Position numbers and translations under genes: made by a program. The notes under the pieces are model-generated. The model had not been told where the DNA came from, searched no databases, and saw only the letters and a list, made by a program, of their open reading frames with translations. This document shows positions 47,418-57,581 of a DNA stretch of 64,000 nt, one piece after another. Source of the stretch: Hofstenia miamia (taxonomy: Eukaryota > Xenacoelomorpha > Acoela); contig SCFE01000029.1 of NCBI GenBank assembly GCA_004352715.1, forward strand, positions 1,967,958-2,031,957, written 5' to 3'. The number at the start of each line of letters is the position of its first letter. Position 1 is the first letter of the stretch.

Positions 47418-47627
47418 CCCTTTCGATCCGACTTTTGCACAATTAACTTTGAATCATTTTTTCGGTATCTCTCACTTATTATGACACTCCTTAGCTACCA
47501 TAAGCAAAATTGAAATTTTTGTTGTAATACATATGTTTTTCGACCATGGGCAAATATGTTGTTAAAATTGATTTTAGTATTTGGAAAATGTTCTTGGGAC
47601 ATATATGTCCCATTAGGACCGAAAGGG
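47418..47627. mobile_element. 210-bp TTAA element (piggyBac-type MITE)
   Basis: It is flanked by TTAA at 47414-47417 and TTAG at 47628-47631 (one change). The ends are CCCTTTCGATCC and, inverted, CCCTTTCGGTCC. The core has the perfect 16-bp palindrome GGGACATATATGTCCC at 47596-47611. It lies in the 3' arm of the CACTA-like element. Confidence 0.75.
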
Positions 47628-47766
47628 TTAGCTATTATCATGCATTAAAAGGTTTGCGTCATGAATGAAGTTAATTGCAAAAGATTGGATTTGTTGAAAT
47701 TCGGTAAGGATTTATGTTGTAATTGTAATACATTTGCTTCTTACCTGTCTATTGAAAAGTTTAAAT

Positions 47767-47801
<35 letters not shown>

Positions 47802-47845
47802 TTTGTAATTCAATTTTCTTTATACGTGCGATTTGTAAATAGTGC

Positions 47846-47920
47846 CAAAACCCACCTGGTGGCCCACCGTATCTGCCACTGGTGGACCACTGGTGGTCCA
47901 CCAGTATTTGGCTACGTGGG
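47846..47920. repeat. Right subterminal repeat cluster of the CACTA-like element
   Basis: CCACCTGGTGG is at 47852, CCACTGGTGG at 47876 and 47887, and CCACCAGT at 47899, followed by the terminal TGGCTACGTGGG. The order mirrors the left end. The whole block recurs inverted at 50156-50240. Confidence 0.75.
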
Positions 47921-48858
47921 AGATACTGCTTAGCTTTTGTATACTTATGTTAATGTAACATAACTAGATTTAACTATTCACTATTTAGGTGACGAAGCCA
48001 CGCAGCATTTTCTCCAATGATTGATAGTGGGCATCTATCCGAAGCTGACTCCACATCCAGTTTCACTTGTTCACTGAGGATCCATTTGGTTGAGTTCCAC
48101 TTCTCAGCTAAATGATGTAACTTATGTGCACCCTATCCGGTGTATACTCAAGACAAGTGTTTCATGATAATGCAACCAAACTTGTTACTAGCTGCTCTAT
48201 TAATATTACATGTAGCCATTACCGAAATATATTGGCTTTAATAACCTACATTTAATAATTAATACATGCTTGGTCACTTTATTGGTCATGTTATAGTCAA
48301 TAATTTGGATCTAAAATATTATAGATATAATTCCTAGGTTTCGGTCATGCAACCATATTCCGAATCTATTATAATTAATAAATGAAGTAAATTATCGATA
48401 GTCAACTAAACGAGAGAAAAACCCCTCTACCTAACATAAGTGCACTATTAAACACAACTCATTTAGCTTGACATTCTATTAAATAATCAAACTGTATTAA
48501 TAGAACAATGTAAGAATTCCAAATAAATTTCTTTATCAATTGTTTACAGTGAATCTAATCTATTCATAGTATTTTCGGAAAAGTACCTGTCGATTTCAAA
48601 TTTGAACTGTTCGTCTGCCAAGATGGCGGCTAAAAATAATGGAAGCGACTTTGCCCCCTTGGTTTTGACAAAAGTATTATTACCGACAGATACTAATCTC
48701 TCATAATTGACACTTGCTTTTACTTGGTTGCATAATACAAATTAATCTAAACTGATTGCATAGTTTTACAATATTCTTAATCATAATTTGTCTTCAATTT
48801 TATTCTCTTTCCAAATCAACGTTAGCAGCTTGATTAATTTGGATGATGCTACATTAAC

Positions 48859-49249
48859 CTCTATATTTTAGATCTAATGTAGAATCTTGCCAACATTAAT
48901 TTTGTAATAAGTTAAGAGTTGCTAATCCATTCTCAGGGTGTATGAGATTATAGGGTGTGACAGATCCCTAATTTTCTCAACCTAACTTGTTGTGTAGCTT
49001 ATTAATGAATTATATTGCATTAGCGTTCCCGAATGCTTAACTAATCACGGTTTATTTAGATTGAGAACAGTGGATGGAATACAGGGTCGAAACCCGGCGC
49101 AGATCCATGCGCATCAAGAGACATCTTCATTGGTGACAGCTCCAGCTTCTGCTTGAACTTCGCAGTGGAAACCAGTTGGTGAATCAGTGTGTGGATGGTT
49201 AACTCAGTGATAGTGTGTGTGTGAAAACTTAATAATTTAGTGCATTGGT
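48859..49249. other. Sequence right of LTR5, possibly the rest of the interrupted plus-strand LTR
   Basis: If LTR5 inserted into the fragment ending at 40972, the remainder should resume here. I see only weak resemblance, for example ACAGTGGATGGAATACAGGG near 49068. Confidence 0.3.
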
Positions 49250-49900
49250 TTTCCTTGTTATTTGACTATGTAAACAAAAGGAAATAATGCAACTGTGGTA
49301 CTTTAGCTTGTTATTTTGCCTTACATGTAATAGCCCTACAGATATATCAATACATGTTAGCCCTTCGTACATGTGAACAATCAATGCAGTCAGCAAGAAA
49401 GTTAGTTCGTAAATCAATCGATAGGTCCACTAAATTACTAAATAGTAAATACATCATACACAAGAACTGTACAGTAAACATGTAGAGCAATCTAAATGTA
49501 ATCATAATAATCTGTGAGTAACGAACGATAGGAAAGCTATAACGGGTAAAATCCCTATCCCTATTTGTAAACTATAAGCACATCGAGAAATCTGCAGCTA
49601 CCGCCCTCACCGCACTTTTAAAAGGCTGAGTGTGAGGCTGCTCCAGAATTCCGTTAATTGTATTTGGGGACCACCATACGATTACTCTAGTACTTGAACG
49701 TTTAGCTTTCCATTTAACTAATAAATAACCTGACAAAAATTAACGAAGTAAATCCAATAAAGTTCATTCATCATTGAATCTAACAATCAATGTATATTTA
49801 TAGCACATTTAAGTAAATAATCAAACACTTGGTTAGTACCTGTTGATTGAAGCTTGTTTACAATTTCCCCGCGTTTCTTGTTCTGCTTTAATTACCCAAC
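49250..49900 (-). repeat. Diverged LTR remnant, minus strand
   Basis: On the minus strand it shows CAGGTACTAACC, a TATAAATA near 49800, and a later segment corresponding to the post-TATA part of LTR1. TTTACAAATAGGGATAGGG is similar in place to the other LTRs. It is older or from a sister family. Confidence 0.4.
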
Positions 49901-50069
49901 GTCAGCATTAATTAGTATACGCTGTTTGGTCATCTGATGTTTGCCAAATACTACCGAGTTAATTTAAATATAAAAACTGCTTCAAACATTTTACAAAATA
50001 AATAATCTATCATTTTAATCAATATTACATTTTAGTCTTAGTTATTTCCATTCTTTCTCTCACTTTGAC

Positions 50070-50640
50070 CATACATGGTTTCTGATGGATTATGCCACAC
50101 TGTTGTTTATAACAATCCTGATAATGAGACTGTTTTATATCAGTAAACTAATTAACCACGTAGCCAAATACTGGTGGACCGCTGGTGGTCCACCAGTGAC
50201 AGATGCGGTGGGCCACCAGGTGGGGTTTGGCCACCCGTGCACCAGTGGACCACCAGCGGCAAACTGGTGGTCCATCAGTGGTCCACTGGTGGCTAATTGG
50301 TGGGCCACTGGTGGCACAAATATGATTTACGCATTAATCTATCACATTTATTTTACATATTTGGTTACAGAGCTAAGTCGAATTGCGTCTTAAATAATAT
50401 TAGCACTGCACTAGGGCTAGGGTACATGAGCTGAATCAGCAACGAAATGAAAAGGGAAACCACAATGGATTAGTTGGTGATTAATTGATTGGCTTCAGTC
50501 GGATGCCCAGAGAAACTCTGCAGTGAAGATTACCTAAACAGTAATTGTTATCGAAGCATTCATTACAAGTAATGAGTGTTGATACGAGTGAAGCCAAAGT
50601 AAACATCAACTATGCAAGTACAGTTGGAACCCTTCCCGCC
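50070..50640 (+). repeat. LTR remnant, plus strand, with an inserted GGTGG-rich element
   Basis: CTGATAATGAGACTG (50118) matches LTR4 near 26350. AGAGCTAAGTCGAATT and GCACTAGGGCTAGGGTACAT (50370-50430) match LTR4 near 26510-26560. GATTACCTAAACAGT near 50530 matches the CACCTAAACAGT block of the LTRs. Ends were not found. Confidence 0.55.
50156..50315. mobile_element. Short derivative of the CACTA-like element made of its end repeats
   Basis: It starts CCACGTAGCCAAATACTGG, nearly identical to the inverted right end of the 6.9-kb element, and continues through the same repeat order for about 85 bp. It then holds further CCACTGGTGG and CCACCAGCGG copies and the sequence TGGCTAATTGGTGGG near the right end. 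At about 150 bp it has no coding capacity. It looks like a non-autonomous relative that the same proteins could have moved. Confidence 0.65.
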
Positions 50641-51628
50641 ATTCTGGCCAGGAAATAGATTCATAGATTTTGTTCAAGCAATATTAGGCTTGGAAGGCAA
50701 TTCTACAATTACATATTAACTCAACTGAAAATTTAATGAGCATTTCATATACTATATTTTAAAGCTTCAAATAATATTGATTTTGTGCCTATAAAACCAC
50801 GTTTTAACTTCGTCCTACCATAATCAATCTGACTCAGTACAAAGCCTATGTCCATAATCTGAAAATGTGGTATTTTTGTACCATTCCTGAAACTATAATA
50901 CACTATTGCCAAATTTTGCATTTTTCTACATTGTTGGTACATTACAAGAAATTTAAGCAGAGCCATGTGACGTCAGCAAATAACTAGAGAAAGTGCGGCG
51001 TAGATTCTGCACTATGCTTAACTGTAAGTGAAAGAGGTTTTTTACAAATTTATATATCCTAAAATTAATATATTATCTAGCTCATCATCAATTGTTTATA
51101 CGCTATTGGTTTACTATGCAATGCAAACAAATTTTGTTCGTAGCCATAGTTCTTCACGAGTCAAAATTTTGAAAAAAATTTTATCCTATCTGTCAATTTA
51201 TAAAGGGAAAAATGAAGTAGATGCAATTGAATTTAATTTCATGAAAATGCCAAATACCAGATGTTCAATTACATCATCAATTCTAATTGGTTGTTGCTAA
51301 GACTATAAAGTAATATAAAGATCTTATCTGTATCATTTGAAATTAACTTCAGGGTGAAAAATTTAGTTTATTCTAAAAGTTTTGCATAAATGTATTTAGT
51401 TGAGTCAAAAATATTACAGCTCAAATTACGTTAATTGAATTTACATCCAATTGGTGATATAATAGGATTTTCACAAACATGCACTCTTTTAATTATTCAA
51501 AATCTTCTGAATGAATTCATACACTAAATTTAGTTCTGAAGAGAATTTTTTCCCACGTTAGTGCAATGGGATTTTGTATTATTTTTTCCCATTTATTTTC
51601 AATGGAAATTTTATTCCCACAGGCTTCT
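50641..51628. other. AT-rich stretch, nothing recognised
   Basis: Short frames on both strands have no recognisable motifs. Confidence 0.4.
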
Positions 51629-51731
51629 AAGGGTGTACCGGAATCCAGCATCCGGATCCGGTAATATCTGCAATTGTACAACCGGATCTGGATATCCGTT
51701 ATCCGGTATATTAAATTCACTATCCGAACCC
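51629..51731. repeat. CCGGAT-rich cluster, probable end of a hAT-type element
   Basis: It begins AGGGTGTACCGGAATCC and contains ATCCGGATCCGG, ACCGGATCTGGATATCC and TTATCCGG. This is GC-rich against its surroundings and made of short inverted ATCCGG units. Similar TGTACCGG..ATCCGGATCCGG ends are known from BED-type hAT elements; the family call is inference. No transposase lies nearby. Confidence 0.45.
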
Positions 51732-52049
51732 CTTCTCTACCTCCTTCCCATAGGATCTCCATTCATATAAACAACTCTGTCAAAAATTATTTCAATAACA
51801 TTTTGATTGTTTTCTCATACCTAAAAATTGTAAAGCTAAATACAAAGCAATAACCCAGTCAAAACATTTGCAATTGAAACAGCTATAACTCCTTTGAAAA
51901 TACATAACACAAAATCTTAAAGGCATTCAGAATATTTTCCTTAAAAATACAGGCATAAGAAACTAATAAATCATCCAATTCTAGAGTGTGTGGTACCAGT
52001 ACTGTTTTGATATGAAACTGGATTTAAAAATGTTGCACCGTGAATGGAA

Positions 52050-52215
52050 GTATTGTAATGATCGTATAAAAAAATTTTAAACACCTATAACTCAAGAATT
52101 ATTACAACTGTACTTCATCTGAGAAAGCACCACATGATAGCGGAGAGTCTTCTCTCTCTTTTTCACTCTAAATTCGCGCACTGACTCTGTCCCATTAAGA
52201 CGCCCCGTACCCTCT
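52050..52215 (+). repeat. Dispersed repeat R1, copy 2
   Basis: It shares ACCTATAACTCAAGAA, CATCTGAGAAAGCACCACAT and TCTAAATTCGCGCACTGACT with 54420-54576 in the same order. The copy continues past CTCTGTCCCATT, where the other is interrupted by a hAT end. Confidence 0.75.
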
Positions 52216-53500
52216 AACTTTGCGCATGGCACCCTTCAATGGGTTTGGAATATCTTTGCACATTTTCCTCTATGGGCTCAAAATCTTCTAAATACATGAA
52301 CAAAAAACCTCCGCCACAGCAATACGTTTTAAAAAAAATTTTCAACATTACAGTAAATTATGTTCGCCAATAGAACTACCCATGCACCAAGATTATCCAA
52401 TTTGGTAATGGGTTTAGAGAAAATTCTTTGTAAATTTAGAAAAACGCCATGCTGTTTAAGGTTAAAATTTTTAAGCGATACTTTTGTTTTGAGAAGTTTC
52501 AACGGTATGGTCAAGGCAGGGACCGGGAAAAGATTTTTGTGGTACCGCAGAACTCTGTACAATTCACGAAAATAATTTTAAGTTAAGTAAACTTGAAATT
52601 CCTAATCCAACCATAGTATTGATATTGTAACAATTGTTGGAAATATATACACAAAATTAAAAGGACCAAATAGTACCCATTAGCGGATTTCCAAAGTTTG
52701 AAAAAATGTTCTAGACTCAATGCCAATTTTGGAATTTGGCCAACCCTGATAAAATCTTTGGATTTGATTGAAAATAAGAAGAAACAAAAGTTTATTCACT
52801 TTCCAATAACCCAAATAGTTGTTTACAAAATTTCCTAGTTGTGTCACTAATATGGTTGTTTCAGAGGGAATCGATAGCAAGTTATACGGTAAAGCATATC
52901 TATAAATTTATCACTCAATCGGTCCTATACCGAACTTGGTCTATTTAATTAATTGTAATGTATAATGTATAACAATATCTTTTGAGAAACACGTTGTAAA
53001 TTCAAAAACCCATCCTTATCCACATGCATTCATTATTTCATTATGTGTAGTGTTTCCTGAGAATAAATATGATATTTTAATATCTCTGAAAAAATTTCGA
53101 ATATTTGGTTGGAAATATCTGCAATAAAAAATCGTCAAATGATTCTTATTTGTTAGTATTTCAAAAATGGAAGATTCGGCACATAAATTACATGAAAATA
53201 TATGTATTAAATACTAAAAATTGAATTTCAGAAATGTGTCTTTCAAAGAATACCTGGTAAGCTTCAAAATATCGCTCCAATTCAATCTCTGATAAACCCC
53301 GTATGTGTTAGTTAATATTGTCAGTCTTTGGTTATATTGTTAAAAAACTATTAATGATATCAATATGAAATTTTGTCGGCTTGTAAAACATTGTACGCAT
53401 ACACCCACCTTCATATCCAAGAAACATATAAGACTTTTTTAATTCATTATCAGAATATGCTTGNATAACAGGACATCACAGGGAAAATATTATACTAACC
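52216..53500. other. AT-rich stretch, nothing recognised; one N at 53464
   Basis: No gene was found. Frames at 52329-52575 on both strands overlap and lack motifs. Confidence 0.4.
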
Positions 53501-53504
53501 TTAA

Positions 53505-54403
53505 GGGGGCATATACATTTTTAGTACCTTTTAAAGAAAAATATTTTACAAACAAGTCTATGTCTCTTTTTTGATATCACCATGACTTGAGAGAGTGAAA
53601 TATGTGAAAAAAATTTTTCTGACTGAGTGGCCATACATATGGCCACAAAATGGACATTTTGGCCAAAAAATAGCAGTATTTTAACAATCTATCTAGTACA
53701 ACACTTTTTGTCTAATTGTCTCCAAACTTGGTATATATACTATTTTACAGCATATGATCATTAGTTAGAATGGATTTTCCATATACTGGTATTGTTTTTG
53801 AGTTATATAATTTTAAAATTCTACCATACTCACATACAATAAATGGCCAATTTTATCATCCCCTGACAAAAGCTTGACCACAGATCAAAAACTACTTGGC
53901 TTATTGCAATATCCATGCTAACTATTGTTAATAACCTTCTAACCAGCAAGTATGCAAAATTTGAGACATTTTATCCAACTTTAAAGAAGTAGATAGGTTT
54001 TAATTGCAAAAAAAACATATTTTTTGGAAACGGACAAATTACAAGATATTACTTATATAAATATAAACATTATTATAAACCAGCTGAATTTATTTTAAAG
54101 CTGAATGTGTTTTAAAAAAGTACTCTTGAAACTACGGAGAATAATAAAAATAGCATAGTAAAAGAAAATGTAATTTATTTTAGTAAGATCAATGGTTCTG
54201 TTAGTTGTTATTATTATTATAGCCTCATAGAATTTACCTAAATTTTAGTGCTGACCCCCAACATTAATCTTTAAAATAAAGCCTTTTAACAGACAGATAT
54301 ACTCATAATACGTTTCCTGATGGATTCTCCAGAGAATATAGTACCCTTTAGAGTAAAAATCCCATTTTTGAAATTTTCAACAAAAACAGCTGTATATGCC
54401 CCC
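53505..54403. mobile_element. 899-bp TTAA element (piggyBac-type, non-autonomous)
   Basis: TTAA flanks both sides (53501-53504 and 54404-54407). The ends GGGGGCATATACA and TGTATATGCCCCC are a perfect 13-bp inverted repeat. No coding frame lies inside. It contains TGGCCATACATATGGCCA, an 18-bp palindrome, near 53629. Confidence 0.8.
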
Positions 54404-54419
54404 TTAAACAGCTTGAAAA

Positions 54420-54576
54420 TTTTTGAAAAAATTACATGATCCTATAAAAAATTTTAAATTCTTATAACTCAAGAACTACTAAAGCTGTGCTCCATCTGAG
54501 AAAGCACCACATGATGGAGCAGAATCTCTTCTTTCATTTTCGCTCTAAATTCGCGCGCTGGCTCTGTCCCATCGAG
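54420..54576 (+). repeat. Dispersed repeat R1, copy 3, broken by a hAT end
   Basis: It matches copy 2 up to CTCTGTCCCAT, then the sequence changes at TAGTGTTCTGCGGCC, the hAT terminus. Confidence 0.75.
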
Positions 54577-54735
54577 TAGTGTTCTGCGGCCAAGGCAATT
54601 TTCTTGATCGTAGCCAGCCGTGAAAAATAAATTTTGGCAGTCGCCAGCCATTAACCGTAATGCGTTGGCCGTAGCCGGCCTCTGGCCGTAAGGTTTGAGC
54701 CGTAGTCGGCCGTTTGTAGTAGTAAGATATAAAAA
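54577..54735 (-). repeat. 3' end of a hAT element with GCCGTAGCCGGCC subterminal repeats
   Basis: It starts TAGTGTTCTGCGGCC. Short units built on CCGTAG(C/T)CGGCC or CGTAGCCAGCCGT recur about six times, in both orientations, within 150 bp. It directly precedes, in the inverted sense, the hAT C-terminal coding piece at 54879. Confidence 0.65.
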
Positions 54736-54878
54736 ATTTCAAAAGAACCGACTAAGTGCAATACAGTAATTTTCAATGCAACAATTAAAACATATCCATA
54801 ATTTGAACAATTTCAGAAAATCATAAAAAAGGCTGTTTTAAGAACAATACAAATAAAATTCATGGAAAATTGTAATGG

Positions 54879-55115
54879 TTAAAAAGTTTTATGCGAGCGG
54901 ATAACTAAAACTTTATTAACTTGTGCTGGACTGAGGCGATTTCTTTTATCAGTAAGAGTGTTTCCGCATCCACTAAATACTCTTTCACACCCATTTTGTG
55001 TTGTTGGTGTAGCATATGTTAATGTCTATCCAAATTTGGGTGCTTAATGCTACCGTCTGATTGCCAATAATTAAGTAATTTAGCGTCATGAGCGCACTTC
55101 ACTAGTTTTGAGTCC
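54879..55115 (-). pseudogene. hAT transposase C-terminal fragment
   Basis: The minus-strand frame ends YATPTTQNGCERVFSGCG, NTLTDKRNRLSPAQVNKVLV, IRSHKTF and TAA (54879-54881). This is the hAT dimerisation block with the usual E-R-x-F-S and the RxxLSPxxVxxLxxIxS-like end. Just upstream, in another frame, KLLNYWQSDGSIKHPNL continues the same domain, so a one-base slip lies near 55025. Everything further upstream is missing, replaced at about 55125 by a non-LTR element. hAT transposases of this type move DNA with 8-bp duplications. The terminal repeats at 54577-54735 belong to this copy. Confidence 0.8.
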
Positions 55116-55129
55116 TGATATATAAATAA

Positions 55130-57270
55130 TATTGCAATTCATCATTATAAAAATAATTTTAAATATGTTTATTTAAACGCCAGAAGTCTGAATTCAAATA
55201 GAAATCATTTTCTTAAAATTGCATCTCAATTTGGCTCAAATTCAATTTTTTCTATTACGGAAACTTGGTTAAACAATTATATCAATCCAAATTTGTTCAA
55301 TCCAGACCTCGAAAATTTTAATGTTTTTATTAAAAATAGGGATAGTAGAGGTGGTGTCCTCATGCTAATTGTACCAAAAGTTTTAAATCCAATACAAAAG
55401 AAAGAATTTGAATCAGATCATTCTGTTTTTGAATCATTATGGATCGAAATTAAATCACCTGCAGATTCTTCAGAAAATGAATTTATTAATGTTACTTATA
55501 ATCCAAATAAGAACTTTCTTGTAGAGTATATAAAGTATAAATGCAATGAAATTTCAGATATTCCCAGCAATAATTACTCACTAAACAAAATAGGTGACTT
55601 TAACATCAACGATTTCAATTTTTATGAAAAAAATCATTGAAAGAATTATGCGCTATTTATAATTTAAAAATAACCAACACTAAAACTCCTACTCGAAAAC
55701 GACATTAATTGATTTTTCTAGGGATTTCAAACATTATTCAGATGAGATTATGGAAAATTTACTTAAAAATGTTCCATTCGACTATATTTTTACTCTAAAT
55801 TCTGGTTTCCACATGCTAAATTACATCGCGGCACCGGTCAATCAAACCCTAAACAAAGTAGCACCGCTAAAAATCCGCTGAGTGGCTACTAAATCACCAC
55901 GATTTAATTTAAACACGACTGATAATCAAGTAAACATAAAGCAGAAACTCCTTGAACTAGCTAAAGCTAATCCGACAGAAATAAATTGGACTAATTATGA
56001 AAGATCAAAGAAATTTATTAAGGACTTACGCGCTAAAAATTTAGCTTTAAAACAACGTCAATGTTTTGAAAATTTAAATTCTTCTAAACAAAAGAGGAAA
56101 TTTCTAAACCGTTTTATTAGAAAATCGAAAGGGCTCAATAGTGAAATTTCAGAAATTAATGTTGATAATAAAATATTTACCGATAAAAAAAGGATGCTAA
56201 ATCATTTAAATCAGGCATTTAAAGAATTTGGTAACTTTAATTTTCCTAAACCTTCTCTATCAGGACGTAGGCAACCAAATTGTAATCAATTTAGGCTGTC
56301 TACCTTAAGAGAATTAGAAACTATTGTACAAAATTTAGACGTTAATAAATCTTCAGGTTCCTTTTATTTACCGTACTTTATTATTAAGAAATTCTTTCAT
56401 ATATTTGGTGAACATCTATCATTTGCATTTAATCAATGTATAGTTGAAAACAAATTTCCGGAAATAATGAAAAGTCAGACATAACACCTTTGTATAAAAA
56501 GGGAGATCCCCTCATTGCTAAAAATTATAGGCCAATCTCAATAACACACCCTTTTAGTAAATTATTCGAAAAATTATTGCACATTCAAATCAACCAATAC
56601 CTTGCATCTGAGAATATCTTATCATCTAAACAATATGGTTTCCGCGCTAAAAATAGTACAAGTGATGCAATTATTTCAATTACTGAAAAAATATCTTCAA
56701 ATAAATCTCAAAATAAATCCAGTTGCATAGCACTTCTAGACGTAAGCAAAGCTTTTAATTCAATGAACTTTGAAATTTTGGCGATTAAACTTAAAAATTA
56801 CGGATTTCAAAAAATTCAATTAAGTTACTTATGAGTTTTTTCGAAAATAGAAAACAACGTGTTTAAATGAATAATATGAAATCTGATTATATTAAAACCG
56901 ATCGAGAAGTGCCTCAAGGCACAGTATTAGGGCCAATTTTATTTGCAATATATGTAAATGACATAATTAAACATGTAAAACATAGTTAAATATAACAATT
57001 TGCTAATGATACTTGCCTCATAAATACAGATAATGATGCATTTATGGCCACAAAAAGTTTACAAAGTGATATTGAAAATCTTTCTAGGTGTTTTTCATCC
57101 AATCAATAAAAAATTAATATTAAAAAAATGCAATTCATTATATTTTCCACCAATTCTGTAAAAGAAATAACAAACAAGATCGAATTAATTGTTAAAAGTA
57201 TTCCAATAAAACAATCTGATCATGTTACATATTTAGGTGTTGATATTGACAAAGATTTAATGCAGGTATT
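55130..57270 (+). pseudogene. Non-LTR retrotransposon ORF2: endonuclease and RT (CR1/L2/Jockey-like), 5'- and 3'-truncated
   Basis: The endonuclease part (55160-55640) shows YLNARSLNSN, ITETWL, RGGV and GDFNINDF, hallmarks of an APE-like nuclease. After a broken linker the RT pre-region reads from 55882 (INWTNYERSKKFIKDLRAKN, NVDNKIFTDKKRML). RT motifs follow: YKKGDPLIAKNYRPISITHP (56490), QYGFRAKNSTSDAI, CIALLDVSKAFNS (56725) and REVPQGTVLGPILFAIYVND (56905). The catalytic FADD reads FAND (near 57000), so the first catalytic Asp is Asn. Frame changes or stops lie at 55638, 56482, 56832 and several later sites. The 3' end breaks off near 57270. Its relative lies at 62159-64000 on the other strand. 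Confidence 0.85.
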
Positions 57271-57547
57271 GTGTTATTCAATTTCTTTATGAAGTGGTTA
57301 TTGTGTGGGCTTCAAGTTTTTTTGTGTACAATGCTATACTGTAAAAATGGAACATGACTTAAAATATCAAAACAAAGTAAATTATATTTGTGTTGCTAGC
57401 AACATGAAAATGACACAACTGCTCAGCATAATTATTAATTCTTGTCACCATCTATTTTCAATTGTGCATCCCACCAATTGCATTATTTTTGTTAAAATTT
57501 TGAAATAACTTCTTTAGTAAATTCTATAGTGCCCCCCCCCTGCCCCN

Positions 57548-57581
<34 letters not shown>

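Larger units (their letters stand above)
41059..47920 (+). mobile_element. CACTA-like (EnSpm/CMC) DNA transposon with two genes, about 6.9 kb
   Basis: The boundaries are set by the break in LTR5. The ends are CCCATGTAGCCA and, inverted, CCCACGTAGCCA, a 12-bp terminal inverted repeat with one mismatch (14 bp if CT and AG are included). Just inside both ends lie clusters of CCACCAGTGG and CCACTGGTGG. The element carries a Tnp2-like transposase gene (43339-45257) and a DUF4806-like gene (45439-47106) in the same orientation. I found no clear 2-3 bp target duplication. Both genes have frameshifts, so this copy is probably inactive. Two short elements have inserted into it (42272-42495 and 47418-47627). 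Confidence 0.8.
40973..48853 (-). repeat. LTR5, solo LTR split by the CACTA-like transposon
   Basis: The left part, 40973-41058, begins TGTTACATCCTCTACCAG, the complement of an LTR 3' end. The right part, 47921-48853, continues in register with LTR2 (TACTGCTTAG, then ACTATTTAGGTGACGAAGCCA) and ends GGATGATGCTACA, the complement of the LTR start. Flanking 5-mers ATAAC (40968-40972) and TTAAC (48854-48858) agree at 4 of 5 bases, fitting a target duplication. No polypurine tract or primer site adjoins, so it is a solo LTR. GCCAAGATGGCGGC lies at 48617-48630. Length without the insert is about 1.0 kb. Confidence 0.8.

Noticed and set aside
49080-49120. GGGTCGAAACCC as the T-arm of a tRNA or tRNA-derived SINE
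   Set aside because: No acceptor stem, D-arm or anticodon arm could be laid around it, and the block may be part of an LTR remnant.
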